Shown: positions 7,458 through 15,468 of the stretch, in pieces
Numbering within the stretch: position 1 is the stretch's first letter
How the letters are laid out: every line of letters begins with the position of its first letter
Assembly (NCBI GenBank): GCA_016793805.1
Contig: JAEUIZ010000028.1
Location: forward strand, 62,001 to 126,000
DNA length: 64,000 bases
Reading direction: 5' to 3'
Source of the DNA: Phycisphaerae bacterium
Lineage (GTDB): Bacteria > Planctomycetota > Phycisphaerae > Phycisphaerales > UBA1924
Position numbers and translations under genes: made by a program
Notes under the pieces: generated by a model
Told to the model about the DNA's origin: nothing
The model's database searches: none
The model's input: only the letters and a program-made list of their open reading frames with translations

Positions 7458-9449
7458 ATGGCCACATTTACGACCTCCCGAAGCGTCTTCCTCCACGGGC
7501 AATGGACGGCGTCGGATTCCGCGCAGTTGTACGGCGTCCCGGACTGGGGGAAGGGTTACGTCGGCGTCAACGCCGAGGGCCACGTCACGGTCCTGCCGGG
7601 CAAGGACCCGGCGCGGCAGATCGACCTGCACGAGGTCATCGCGGGGCTGCGCGAGCGCGGGATCCACACCCCGGTGCTGCTGCGGTTCAACGGGATCCTC
7701 GAGCATCGCCTCCGCGAGATCCGCAAGGCGTTCGACGACGCGATCGCCGAGCAGAAGTACGGCGGGGGCTACTCCTGTGTCTATCCGATCAAGGTCAACC
7801 AGCAGCGGCACGTCTGCGAGCAGATCGCGCGGCTGGCGGTGGAACTGGGCTTCGGGCTCGAGGCGGGCAGCAAGCCCGAACTGCTCGCGGTGCTGGGGCT
7901 CTCGGCGGCGGCGGGCGGCCCGGGCGTGAACGGGATGCCCATCATCTGCAACGGGTTCAAGGACGACGAGTTCATCGAGACCGTGATCCTCGCGACCAAA
8001 CTCGGGCGCAACATCATCCCGGTGGTCGAGAAGTTCAGCGAGTTGGAACTGATCGTCAAGCACGCGAAGGCGTACAACGTGCGTCCGCGGATCGGGCTGC
8101 GGGTGAAACTCTCGAGCCGCGGCGCGGGGCGCTGGGAGGGCTCGGCGGGAGCGCGGAGCAAGTTCGGCCTGTTCGTGAGCGAGGTGCTGCACGCGGTCGA
8201 GTACCTCAAGCGGCACGACATGCTGGACTGCCTGAACCTCCTGCACTGCCACGTCGGGAGCCAGTTGTACGACATCCGCGTGCTCAAGAGCGCGGTGAAC
8301 GAGTTGGCGCGGATCTACGCCGAACTCGTGAAGGCGGGCGCGGGGCTCACGATGATCGACGTGGGCGGGGGCATGGGGATCGACTACGACGGGTCGCAGT
8401 CGGCGTGGTCGAGTTCGATCAACTACACGGTCGCGGAGTACGCGGCGGACGTGGTGTACCGGATCAAGAGCGTGTGCGACGCGTGCCAGGTGGCGCACCC
8501 GACGATCATCACCGAGAGCGGGCGCGCGATGGTGGCGTATTCGAGCGTGCTGGTGCTGGACGTGCTGGGCACGAGCCGCTTCGAGGCCGCGCCGGACCTG
8601 GCCAAGATCGAGGACGCGCTGCGGCACGAGACCGAGTCGCCCCAGCCCGTCGTCGACCTGCTCGACGCGTATCGCGGGCTGACGGACCGCAACCTGGAGG
8701 AGACGTACCACGACGCGACGCAGGCCCGGGACGAGGCCATGAGCCTCTTTGCGCTGGGGTACCTCTCGCTGCCCATGCGTGCGGCGGCGGAGCAACTCTT
8801 CTGGGCGATCGGGCACAAACTGCTGGAGAAGGCGGAGAAGAAGGCGGAGTTGCCCGACGAGTTCGAGAACCTGCCGGAACTGCTGAGCGACATCTACTTC
8901 TGCAACTTCTCGCTCTTCCAGTCGATGCCGGACTCGTGGGCGATCGACCAGTTGTTCCCGATCTGCCCGATCCATCGGCTCAACGAGAGGCCGACGCGGC
9001 GGGGGATCCTGGCGGACATCACGTGCGACTCGGACGGGAAGATCGACCACTTCGTGGACAAGCGGATCGACAAGAAGACGCTGGAACTGCACGAGGTCCG
9101 CGATCGGCCCGGGGAGGCGATGGGCGTGGAGCCGTATTACCTGGGCGTGTTCCTGCTGGGGGCGTACCAGGAGATCCTGGGCGACCTGCACAACCTGCTG
9201 GGCGACACGCACGCGGTGCACCTGGGCCAGAACGAGCAGGGCGAGTGGGAGATCCTCGAGGTGATCGAGGGCGACACGGTCGAGGAGGTCCTGCAGTACG
9301 TGCAGTACGACATCGCGGACATGAAGCGCGCGATGCGGCAGGACATCGAGGCCGCGTGCCGGCAGAATCGGCTCACGCTCGCCGAAGGCAAGAGTCTCTT
9401 GCAGTATTACGACGACGGGCTGGAGGGGTACACGTACCTGGAGGGCTAG
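7458..9449 (+). CDS. speA: Biosynthetic arginine decarboxylase SpeA
   Basis: 663 aa, very close to the length of biosynthetic arginine decarboxylases. These PLP enzymes convert arginine to agmatine plus CO2. ATG 7458 was chosen because homology-type sequence (GVPDWGKGYVGVNAEGHV) starts right after it; the long open extension upstream is low complexity. The PLP-lysine region is YPIKVNQQRHVCEQI, followed by GLEAGSKPELLAVL and the alanine-racemase-like barrel. IDVGGGMGIDYDGSQS is the phosphate-binding Gly-rich loop, and LFQSMPDSWAIDQLFPI belongs to the C-terminal beta domain. Agmatinase SpeB at 42961-44001 would take agmatine to putrescine. A tiny membrane-protein gene begins 2 nt after the stop. 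Confidence 0.95.
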   Translation: MATFTTSRSVFLHGQWTASDSAQLYGVPDWGKGYVGVNAEGHVTVLPGKDPARQIDLHEVIAGLRERGIHTPVLLRFNGILEHRLREIRKAFDDAIAEQKYGGGYSCVYPIKVNQQRHVCEQIARLAVELGFGLEAGSKPELLAVLGLSAAAGGPGVNGMPIICNGFKDDEFIETVILATKLGRNIIPVVEKFSELELIVKHAKAYNVRPRIGLRVKLSSRGAGRWEGSAGARSKFGLFVSEVLHAVEYLKRHDMLDCLNLLHCHVGSQLYDIRVLKSAVNELARIYAELVKAGAGLTMIDVGGGMGIDYDGSQSAWSSSINYTVAEYAADVVYRIKSVCDACQVAHPTIITESGRAMVAYSSVLVLDVLGTSRFEAAPDLAKIEDALRHETESPQPVVDLLDAYRGLTDRNLEETYHDATQARDEAMSLFALGYLSLPMRAAAEQLFWAIGHKLLEKAEKKAELPDEFENLPELLSDIYFCNFSLFQSMPDSWAIDQLFPICPIHRLNERPTRRGILADITCDSDGKIDHFVDKRIDKKTLELHEVRDRPGEAMGVEPYYLGVFLLGAYQEILGDLHNLLGDTHAVHLGQNEQGEWEILEVIEGDTVEEVLQYVQYDIADMKRAMRQDIEAACRQNRLTLAEGKSLLQYYDDGLEGYTYLEG

Positions 9450-9450
9450 C

Positions 9451-9636
9451 GTGCCGGGCGACGCGAGATCGGCGGCGGCGATGCGCGAGCGGCTCGGGTA
9501 CTACGCCATGGGCGTGGCGATCGGGCTGGTGCTGCTCGGGCTCCTGATGTCGGCGCGGAGCATGTCCGCGCGGCGTCAGGCGGCGCCCACGGGGCCGTCC
9601 GATGCCTCGGCCGCGCCGGCTACCCCAGCGCGTTGA
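9451..9636 (+). CDS. Small single-helix membrane protein downstream of speA
   Basis: 61 aa from a GTG one nucleotide after the speA stop codon; an in-frame ATG at 9481 would give 51 aa. It has one clear transmembrane helix (YYAMGVAIGLVLLGLLM) followed by a basic segment and an Ala/Pro/Thr-rich tail. The tight spacing suggests co-translation with speA. The 3' end overlaps the convergent thioredoxin-like gene by 17 nt. No family was recognised and no function can be assigned. Confidence 0.55.
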   Translation: MPGDARSAAAMRERLGYYAMGVAIGLVLLGLLMSARSMSARRQAAPTGPSDASAAPATPAR

Positions 9637-9856
9637 GATCGGCCCCGAAGTTGATGTGGTACGCCTGGCTCCCGATGACGAGCGCCGGCACGGACTTGAC
9701 GCCCTTGGCGCGAGCCTCGGCGACCCGCTCCTTGGCGGCGCCCAGGTGGACGATCTCGACCTCGAACCGAGCGGGGTCCAGCGCGCGGGCGACGGACTGC
9801 TCGGCGCTGACGCAGACAGGGCAACCGGCGTGATAGAACTGGGCCTTGGTCTTCAT
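9620..9856 (-). CDS. Thioredoxin/glutaredoxin-like protein with CPVC motif
   Basis: 78 aa from ATG 9856, chosen over 9910 because the domain starts at MKTKAQFYHAGCPVC. The N-terminal beta strand followed by a CPVC active site fits a minimal thioredoxin fold. It continues with a second strand (FEVEIVHLG), a basic helix (AKERVAEARAKG) and the cis-Pro region SVPALVIG. CxxC proteins of this size often reduce disulfides or bind metals. The gene is divergent from an HxlR-type regulator at 10001, and a pair of direct repeats lies between them. A regulatory link to oxidants or electrophiles is inference. It overlaps the end of the small membrane-protein gene. Confidence 0.75.
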   Translation of the reverse strand: MKTKAQFYHAGCPVCVSAEQSVARALDPARFEVEIVHLGAAKERVAEARAKGVKSVPALVIGSQAYHINFGADLNALG

Positions 9857-9951
9857 GGGCGGGGTTCTCCGGGCCACGCGGCAACGCACACGCTGACTTG
9901 CCGCGGGCATTGGTCACACCGTAGAACATGGGGCCTGCCTTGCCAAGAGGG

Positions 9952-9981
9952 CACCAAACGGTGCGGGACGCACCAAGCGGT
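9952..9981. promoter_or_regulatory. Direct repeats, possible HxlR operator
   Basis: CACCAAACGGT (9952-9962) and CACCAAGCGGT (9971-9981) differ at one base and are spaced 19 nt apart, about two helical turns. They lie in the divergent region between the thioredoxin-like gene and the HxlR regulator, a place where autoregulating HxlR proteins often bind. Confidence 0.35.
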
Positions 9982-10000
9982 CGCAATTGCGGGAATCCCG

Positions 10001-10417
10001 ATGCCGATGGCGCGCACGAAATCCGACACCCCGTCTGTCGCAGAGATGGTGGAGAGCATCGTGGGATGCAAGTGGTCGCTGCACGTGCTGGCGAGCGTCC
10101 GCCGCGGGGTGAATCGGCCCGGGGCGATGGTGCGGGCCACACGCGGGCTGACGACCAAGGTGCTCAGCGAGCGACTGACGAAGATGGTGCGGTTCGGAAT
10201 CCTGGATCGGCTCGCCTACCCGGAGGTCCCTCCGCGGGTGGAGTACCGGCTGACCGCGCTGGGGGAGCGGTTCGTTCGGATCCTCGATGAGGTCGAGGCG
10301 GTTCAGCGCGAACTGGAGGGTGCAGGGCGCGGCGCGGAGCGATCGGCGGGGAAGCCGGGGCCCTCGTCCCGGATCCGGGCTGCCCAAGCCCAGGAGCCCG
10401 GGCGGCGTGCGAGATAG
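10001..10417 (+). CDS. HxlR-family winged-helix regulator
   Basis: 138 aa from ATG 10001 (ATG 10007 is an alternative). The single HxlR domain runs from VESIVGCKWSLHVL through the recognition region GLTTKVLSERLTKMVRFGI to the wing PPRVEYRLTALGERF. A basic, low-complexity tail of about 40 residues follows. HxlR proteins are dimeric DNA-binding regulators, several of which sense electrophiles or oxidants through a cysteine. Here Cys23 replaces the second Gly of the usual IGGKW motif, so thiol sensing is possible but not shown. Divergent orientation from the CPVC protein supports a local redox regulon (inference). Confidence 0.88.
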   Translation: MPMARTKSDTPSVAEMVESIVGCKWSLHVLASVRRGVNRPGAMVRATRGLTTKVLSERLTKMVRFGILDRLAYPEVPPRVEYRLTALGERFVRILDEVEAVQRELEGAGRGAERSAGKPGPSSRIRAAQAQEPGRRAR

Positions 10418-10431
10418 TTTGCGGCCCGAGG

Positions 10432-10459
10432 TTGCACTTTCTCTATCCTGGTGTATGTT
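10432..10459 (+). promoter_or_regulatory. Promoter of the pyroglutamyl-peptidase-like gene
   Basis: TTGCAC (10432-10437) and TATGTT (10454-10459) with a 16-nt spacer lie just before a leader of about 40 nt. An AGGAGG ribosome site at 10496-10501 follows, 6 nt ahead of ATG 10508. Confidence 0.55.
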
Positions 10460-10507
10460 CTCTTCGGGTGGGGAGTCGGGGCGCGGTGCGCGCCCAGGAG
10501 GCCCCAG

Positions 10508-11340
10508 ATGCGTCGAGCGGTTGTCGCCGGTTCGGTGATTGGTCTTGCGAGCTCGGCGCGAGCGGCGCGTACACCAACAACATCATGATCACCGGCTACT
10601 GGCCCCCGACCAACGAGATGGTCCGGCGATTCAGCACCAACGCCACCCAGAACCCGCTTGGATGGATCGGGAGCAACTGGGAAGGCCGGGGGTACAACAT
10701 CCACTCGTTCTTCCCCGAGTTCCCCGGGGGCGTGGGGACCAATCCGCAGGGCAACGGGGACTTCGAGGTCGATTATCAGGACACCTCGGCGGATTGGTGG
10801 CGGATCACGGCCGAGGTCAAGCCCGTGGCGATCATCACCTTCAGCCGCGGGGCCAACGGCTCGAACTGGGAGGTCGAGTATCGCACGAAGAACCGGGCGC
10901 AGTGGGTCAATGACTACACGGCCCCGTTCCAGCCCACGCCCTCGCCGCCCGATTCCTCCGTCCCCGCCGAGTCGATCCGTTTCTCGACGCTCCCGATGCA
11001 GAACATCGTGAACAACGTGAACGCCGCGGGGCTGGGCGTGAGCGCGTTCATCGACACCAACTCGTCGAACCTGGCGGGCGGGTTCCTGTCGGAGTTCATC
11101 GGGTACCACGGGAGTTGGTACCAGTCGATCCACGCGGACCCGAGCGATCCGGCGTGGAGCGTGGCGGCGGGGCACATCCACGTCGGGATCAACACCCCGC
11201 AGGCCGCGGCCGAGCAGGCGACGCTCATCACGCTTCGCACGCTCATCGACCACGTGAACACGATCGTGCCCTCGCCGGGCGCGGGGACGCTGGCGCTGGG
11301 CGGACTGGCGCTGGGCTCGACGCGACGGCGACGGAGGTGA
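10508..11340 (+). CDS. Secreted C15 (pyroglutamyl peptidase)-like protein with sorting tail, frameshifted
   Basis: AGGAGG plus ATG 10508 start a typical signal peptide (MRRAVVAGSVIGLASSARA), but this frame stops at TGA 10586-10588. The mature protein continues in the next frame from about GAYTNNIMITGYWPPTN to 11340. A one-base loss somewhere in 10545-10580 explains both. The body resembles pyrrolidone carboxyl peptidase: IMITGY, the Glu segment NWEVEYRTKNR, the helix LPMQNIVNNVNAAGLGVSAF, then AGGFLSEF where the family has AG-x-x-VCN, and AGHIHVG with the catalytic His. The nucleophile Cys is therefore Ser (codon 11089-11091). The end is VPSPGAGTLALGGLALGS plus an Arg tail. The gene is broken, or the sequence has an error. 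The C15 call is from motif reading only. Confidence 0.6.
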
Positions 11341-11449
11341 CCGACCTGGGCCCGAGCGCGCCCACGGCGGCGCCCCGACGCCGGGCCGCCGACCCGGATG
11401 GGGCCTTCGCTCCTCGCCCCTATACTCCCGCCCTTCACGGGAGTGCATC

Positions 11450-13024
11450 ATGGCCGATCGGCATTTCAACGTGGTCGTCATCGGGGGCGGGCCTGCCGGG
11501 TATGTCGGGGCGATCCGGGCGGCGCAACTCGGCTTCTCTGTCGCGTGCGTCGAGCGGGCGAAACTCGGGGGCGTGTGCCTGAACTGGGGCTGCATCCCGT
11601 CCAAGGCGCTGCTCTCGAACGCCGAACTCATGGAGAAGATCGCCGACAAGGAGGACCAGGCGTTCTGGGGCCTGAAGATCGGCGGGACGATCGAACTCGA
11701 CTGGGACCGCATCATCGGGCGCAGCCGCGACGTGGCGAGCAAACTGAACAAGGGCATCGAGTTCCTCTTCAAGAAGAACAAGGTCACGCACCTGATCGGG
11801 AGCGCGAAGATCGTCTCCGGGCGCAAGGGCGGAGCGGGGGGGGCGGGGGGAGGGGGGGGGGCGTGCCGAGTCGAGGTGCAGGAGTGCAAGGTGCAGGAAG
11901 AGTTGACCTCGGCCCCCGCGACGCCCGGCAAGACGATCGAGACCATCACCGCGGACTACGTGCTCGTCGCCACGGGATCGGTGGCCCGTGATCTGCCCTT
12001 TGCGCGGTTCGACGGCGACCGGATCTGGGGCGCGCGCGAGGCGATGCACAACAAGCAGAAGCCGGCGCGGCTGGTCATCGTCGGCGCGGGCGCGATCGGG
12101 ATGGAGTTCGCGTACTTCTACCACTGCATGGGGACCAAGGTCACGGTCGTCGAGATGATGGACCGCATCCTGCCCGTCGAGGACACGGACGTCTCGGACG
12201 CGCTCCTGAAGCACTACAAGAAGGCGGGCATGGACATCCGCACCGGGACCACGACCACCGCCGTCGAGAAGACCGCGACGGGAGTGAAGGTCACGGTCGC
12301 GCCCTTCGCGGGTGGCAAGGCGGACACGAGCAAGGCCGAGACGCTGGAGGCCGACCGCGTGCTGCTGGCGATCGGGGTCAAGGGGCGGACCGACGGGCTG
12401 TGCGACGCGTCGCTGGGCCTGAAGATCGAGAAGGACCACATCGTCACGGACTACAAGCCGGGCGTCACGCAGGCCGAGGCGATCGACTACAAGACCAGCG
12501 TCGAGGGCGTGTACGCGGTGGGCGACGTGATCGGCCCGCCCTGGCTCGCGCACGTCGCGAGCGAGGAGGCGATCATCTGCGTGGAGCGGATCGCGTGGCG
12601 GAAGGACCCGAAGAAGCACCACGAGCCGCACCCCATCGACTATTCCGTGATCCCGGGCTGCACCTATTGCCACCCGCAGGTGGCGAGCGTGGGCCTGACC
12701 GAGCAGGCCCTCAAGGCCCAGGGCAAGGTCCGCGGGAAGGACTACGAGATCGGGAAGTACAACTTCCAGGCCCACGGCAAGGCCATCGCCGCCGCCCACA
12801 CCGAGGGATTCGTCAAGATCATCCGCGGCCTGCCCCGTGGCGAGGTCCTCGGGGCCCACATCATGGGCGACCAGGCCACGGAACTCATCGCGGAACTGAC
12901 ACTGGCGCGCCGGCTCGAGGCCACGACCGAGGAACTCATCTGCACGATGCACGCGCACCCGACGATGCACGAGTCCGTCCACGAGGCGGCGCTCGCGGCC
13001 GAGGGACGGGTGATCCACGCGTAG
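11450..13024 (+). CDS. lpdA: Dihydrolipoyl dehydrogenase with poly-Gly insert
   Basis: 524 aa, longer than the usual 465-480. The FAD motif VVIGGGPAGYVGAIRAAQLG is followed by the redox disulfide GGVCLNWGCIPSK, the NAD-binding VIVGAGAIGMEFAYFY, the second FAD segment VYAVGDVIGPPWLAHVA, and the C-terminal HAHPTMHESVHEA with the catalytic His-Glu pair. It oxidises dihydrolipoamide in the pyruvate, 2-oxoglutarate or glycine cleavage complexes. The extra length is mainly a Gly/Ala run at residues 127-140, encoded by G runs of 8, 6 and 10 (11836-11861), followed by a Lys/Glu-rich segment. No E1, E2 or lipoate gene is adjacent, so it appears to serve complexes encoded elsewhere. Confidence 0.93.
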   Translation: MADRHFNVVVIGGGPAGYVGAIRAAQLGFSVACVERAKLGGVCLNWGCIPSKALLSNAELMEKIADKEDQAFWGLKIGGTIELDWDRIIGRSRDVASKLNKGIEFLFKKNKVTHLIGSAKIVSGRKGGAGGAGGGGGACRVEVQECKVQEELTSAPATPGKTIETITADYVLVATGSVARDLPFARFDGDRIWGAREAMHNKQKPARLVIVGAGAIGMEFAYFYHCMGTKVTVVEMMDRILPVEDTDVSDALLKHYKKAGMDIRTGTTTTAVEKTATGVKVTVAPFAGGKADTSKAETLEADRVLLAIGVKGRTDGLCDASLGLKIEKDHIVTDYKPGVTQAEAIDYKTSVEGVYAVGDVIGPPWLAHVASEEAIICVERIAWRKDPKKHHEPHPIDYSVIPGCTYCHPQVASVGLTEQALKAQGKVRGKDYEIGKYNFQAHGKAIAAAHTEGFVKIIRGLPRGEVLGAHIMGDQATELIAELTLARRLEATTEELICTMHAHPTMHESVHEAALAAEGRVIHA

Positions 13025-13045
13025 GCAACCCCTCGCGCCCCGTTG

Positions 13046-13753
13046 TCAGTTCGATCGCCGACGACGCGTTGCCAGCACGGTGAGCCCGACCATCATCACC
13101 CCCGCCCCCGGCGTGGGCACGAGGTTGTCGCGGACCCACTCGATGCCGTGGTCGACCTCGTGCTCGGGCATCCCGTGGTTGAGCACGATCCAGTACGGCA
13201 GCGAGCCGCCGACCCCGGGCGTGTCGGTCCAGGCGTCGAGTTCGAGGAGGTACAGGCCCGGCGTGGTCCCGTTGAGCGTCGTGTCGAATCGGAACTCGGC
13301 GCTCCCGCCGGGCACCTCGAGCGCGGGACCAAGGATCGGCGTCATCGGGTCCATCATCGGCGTGGTCACGCCCGGCTGCCCCGCGGCCGAGAGCGTGAGC
13401 GTCAGCAGCGAGAGCCCGAGGAAGTCGTTCCCGTTCCAGACTCGGGCCGCACGGCGGACGCGCACGCCGACCAGATGCCCGATCAGCGGCGAGGGATCGT
13501 CGGCGAGGTAACTCGGCTCGTCACTGATAATCCCCAGGCGGGTGTCGAAGAAGTCCGCGGGAAAGACCCGCTCCTGCGACAGGATCACCGGCGGGAACGC
13601 CTCGGCGAGGTGCGTGCTGAGCAGCCCGGACTCGACGCGAAGGCCGATCGAGGCGTCGTGAGCCAAGGCCGGCCCGGCAACCGGGCACCCGAGAGCCAGC
13701 GCGGCCAAGGCCGGCCGCCACGGACGGCGCGCACGATCTGCGTCGTGGTTCAT
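13046..13753 (-). CDS. Secreted protein with PEP-CTERM-like tail
   Basis: 235 aa from ATG 13753. The upstream in-frame ATG at 13837 would add 28 residues ahead of the signal sequence and looks unlikely. A basic n-region and hydrophobic core (WRPALAALALGCPVAGPALA) give a signal peptide with cleavage near AHDAS. The body carries predicted beta strands (GVRVRRAARVWNGNDFLGL, GLYLLELDAWTDTPG) and His-rich MPEHEVDHGIEW. The C-terminus is VPTPGAGVMMVGLTVLATRRRRSN, the sorting-tail type seen elsewhere here. All-beta composition and absence of charged clusters suggest an extracellular or surface role. It is convergent with lpdA, 21 nt apart. Confidence 0.75.
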   Translation of the reverse strand: MNHDADRARRPWRPALAALALGCPVAGPALAHDASIGLRVESGLLSTHLAEAFPPVILSQERVFPADFFDTRLGIISDEPSYLADDPSPLIGHLVGVRVRRAARVWNGNDFLGLSLLTLTLSAAGQPGVTTPMMDPMTPILGPALEVPGGSAEFRFDTTLNGTTPGLYLLELDAWTDTPGVGGSLPYWIVLNHGMPEHEVDHGIEWVRDNLVPTPGAGVMMVGLTVLATRRRRSN

Positions 13754-13857
13754 CCTCACAACATGCACCACGATTCGTGAGTTGGCAAGACGTGCACACA
13801 AAAATGTGCTTCGAGCCGCGGGCCGTGATTCTGGCAAGGCGTGGCATCACCACCCGG

Positions 13858-15417
13858 TCAGCCATGCTCTAGCCGAGCCAGCAACCGCGTCGCGTCGTAG
13901 AGGTCGTCGTACAGCCGCGCGTGCGCCGCCATCGCCTCGGCGTAGGGCTCGCTCGCGTCGGGCGACAGCACCTCGGTCTGGCGGATCATCGCGTCGCACG
14001 CGGCCTCGACGGTCGGGAGCACGCCCGCGGCGACCCCGCCCAGGATCGCCGCTCCGAGCGCGGGGCCGTCCTCCGTGTTCGTGCTCGCGATGGGGCACCG
14101 CAAGCAGTCGGCGAGCATCTGACGCCAGAGAGGCGACCTCGCGCCGCCGCCCCCGACTCGCGACGCCTGCACGGGCACGCCAATCTCGCGGACGATCGCC
14201 ATGATGCGGGCGAGCGTGAAGGCGACGCCCTCGAGCACCGACCGGACGAGGTGCGCGCGCTCGTGCCGGGCCGTGAGCCCGATCCATCCGCCGCGGGCGT
14301 CGGGATCGGGATAGGGGCATCGCTCGCCGGTGAGGTGCGGGAGGAACGCGAGGCCGTCGGACCCGGGCCGCACGCGGGCGGCCTGGGCGAGCAGGTCGTC
14401 ATACCCCACGCCGGGCGCGATGGTGTCGCGGCACCACTGCAGCGCCCCCGCCGCCGAAAGCATGCAGCCCGTGACGCACCACGCGCCGGGCCGGGTCGCG
14501 TCGCCGGTGGCGCACGCCATCGTGTGGAGTCGGCCCGGGCGCGCGGGATCGGCGAGGTCGCGGTGCGGCGCCTCGGCATGCGCGTAGACCACGCCGCTGG
14601 TGCCGAGCGTCGTCAGCGCCAACCCCGGACGGACGACGCCCGCGCCGATGGCGCCGCACTGGTTGTCGCCCGACCCCGCCGCGACGGGCACGCCCGCGCG
14701 GAGGCGCAGTTCGCTCGCGGCCCAGGCGGTGAGCCCGCCCGCCGCCGCGCCGGACTCGACGACCCGCGGCAGGATCGCGGGGTCGATCCCGGCGAGTTCG
14801 ATCGCGCGCGCGGACCACGCCCGCCGATCCACGTCGAGCAGCAGCACGCCCGAGGCGTCGCCCGCGTCCGTCGCAGCCAGGCCGGTCATTCGCAGCCGTA
14901 CGTAGTCCTTGGGCAGCAGGACCAAGCGCGTTCGTGCAAACACGTCCGGTTCGTGCCGCCGCACCCACAGCAGTTTCGGGAGCGTGAACCCGGGAAGGGC
15001 GGCATTGCCGACGAGACCGACGAGCGCCGCGCGCCCGCCCGCTCGCGCCTCGATCTCGGCGCACTCGCGCGCGGTCCGCTGGTCGTTCCAGAGGATCGCC
15101 GGCCGCAGCGGCACGGCATCGCGTCCGTCGCCGACGAGCGCATCGCCCCCGAGCAGCACGCACCCGTGCATCTGCCCAGAGAGCCCGACGCCCGCGACCG
15201 CGGCCCCGCCGCCGGCACGAACAGCGGACTCGCTCGCCAACGCGGCGCGCGTCGCGGCCACCGCGCCGGCCCACCAGTGGCGCGGGTCCTGCTCGCTCCA
15301 CCCGGGATGTGGCCGCGAGATCGGATACTCCGCCGAGCCCGTGCCCAGCACGCGACCGGTCGCGTCGCAGACGACCGCCTTCGCCGCCGAGGTCCCGATG
15401 TCGATGCCCAGGAGCAC
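13858..15417 (-). CDS. xylB: Xylulokinase-type FGGY sugar kinase
   Basis: 519 aa from a GTG start at 15417. The N-terminal FGGY fold has GIDIGTSAAKAVVCDATG (phosphate-binding) and HPGWSEQDPRHWW, followed by VGLSGQMHG, the xylulokinase-type substrate segment. The C-terminal domain has VAAGSGDNQCGAIGAG and GLALTTLGTSGVVYAH for ATP binding. Xylulokinases phosphorylate D-xylulose with ATP to enter the pentose phosphate route, although close relatives act on other ketoses. The gene lies 51 nt downstream of a periplasmic sugar-binding protein gene in the same direction, likely one transcript. No isomerase or permease is present, so the substrate is not certain. Confidence 0.85.
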   Translation of the reverse strand: MLLGIDIGTSAAKAVVCDATGRVLGTGSAEYPISRPHPGWSEQDPRHWWAGAVAATRAALASESAVRAGGGAAVAGVGLSGQMHGCVLLGGDALVGDGRDAVPLRPAILWNDQRTARECAEIEARAGGRAALVGLVGNAALPGFTLPKLLWVRRHEPDVFARTRLVLLPKDYVRLRMTGLAATDAGDASGVLLLDVDRRAWSARAIELAGIDPAILPRVVESGAAAGGLTAWAASELRLRAGVPVAAGSGDNQCGAIGAGVVRPGLALTTLGTSGVVYAHAEAPHRDLADPARPGRLHTMACATGDATRPGAWCVTGCMLSAAGALQWCRDTIAPGVGYDDLLAQAARVRPGSDGLAFLPHLTGERCPYPDPDARGGWIGLTARHERAHLVRSVLEGVAFTLARIMAIVREIGVPVQASRVGGGGARSPLWRQMLADCLRCPIASTNTEDGPALGAAILGGVAAGVLPTVEAACDAMIRQTEVLSPDASEPYAEAMAAHARLYDDLYDATRLLARLEHG

Positions 15418-15468
15418 GCGCCCTCCGCTCGGCCCCGCGCCGCGGGTTCAATCGCCCGTTTCAGCGGC

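Noticed and set aside
6833-7465. A 210-codon minus-strand frame in the gene-free stretch
   Set aside because: Arg/Ala/Pro-rich with no signal, domain or ribosome site, and it overlaps the speA start region.
10545-10580. Programmed -1 frameshifting
   Set aside because: No slippery heptamer or downstream pseudoknot could be seen; a one-base loss is simpler.
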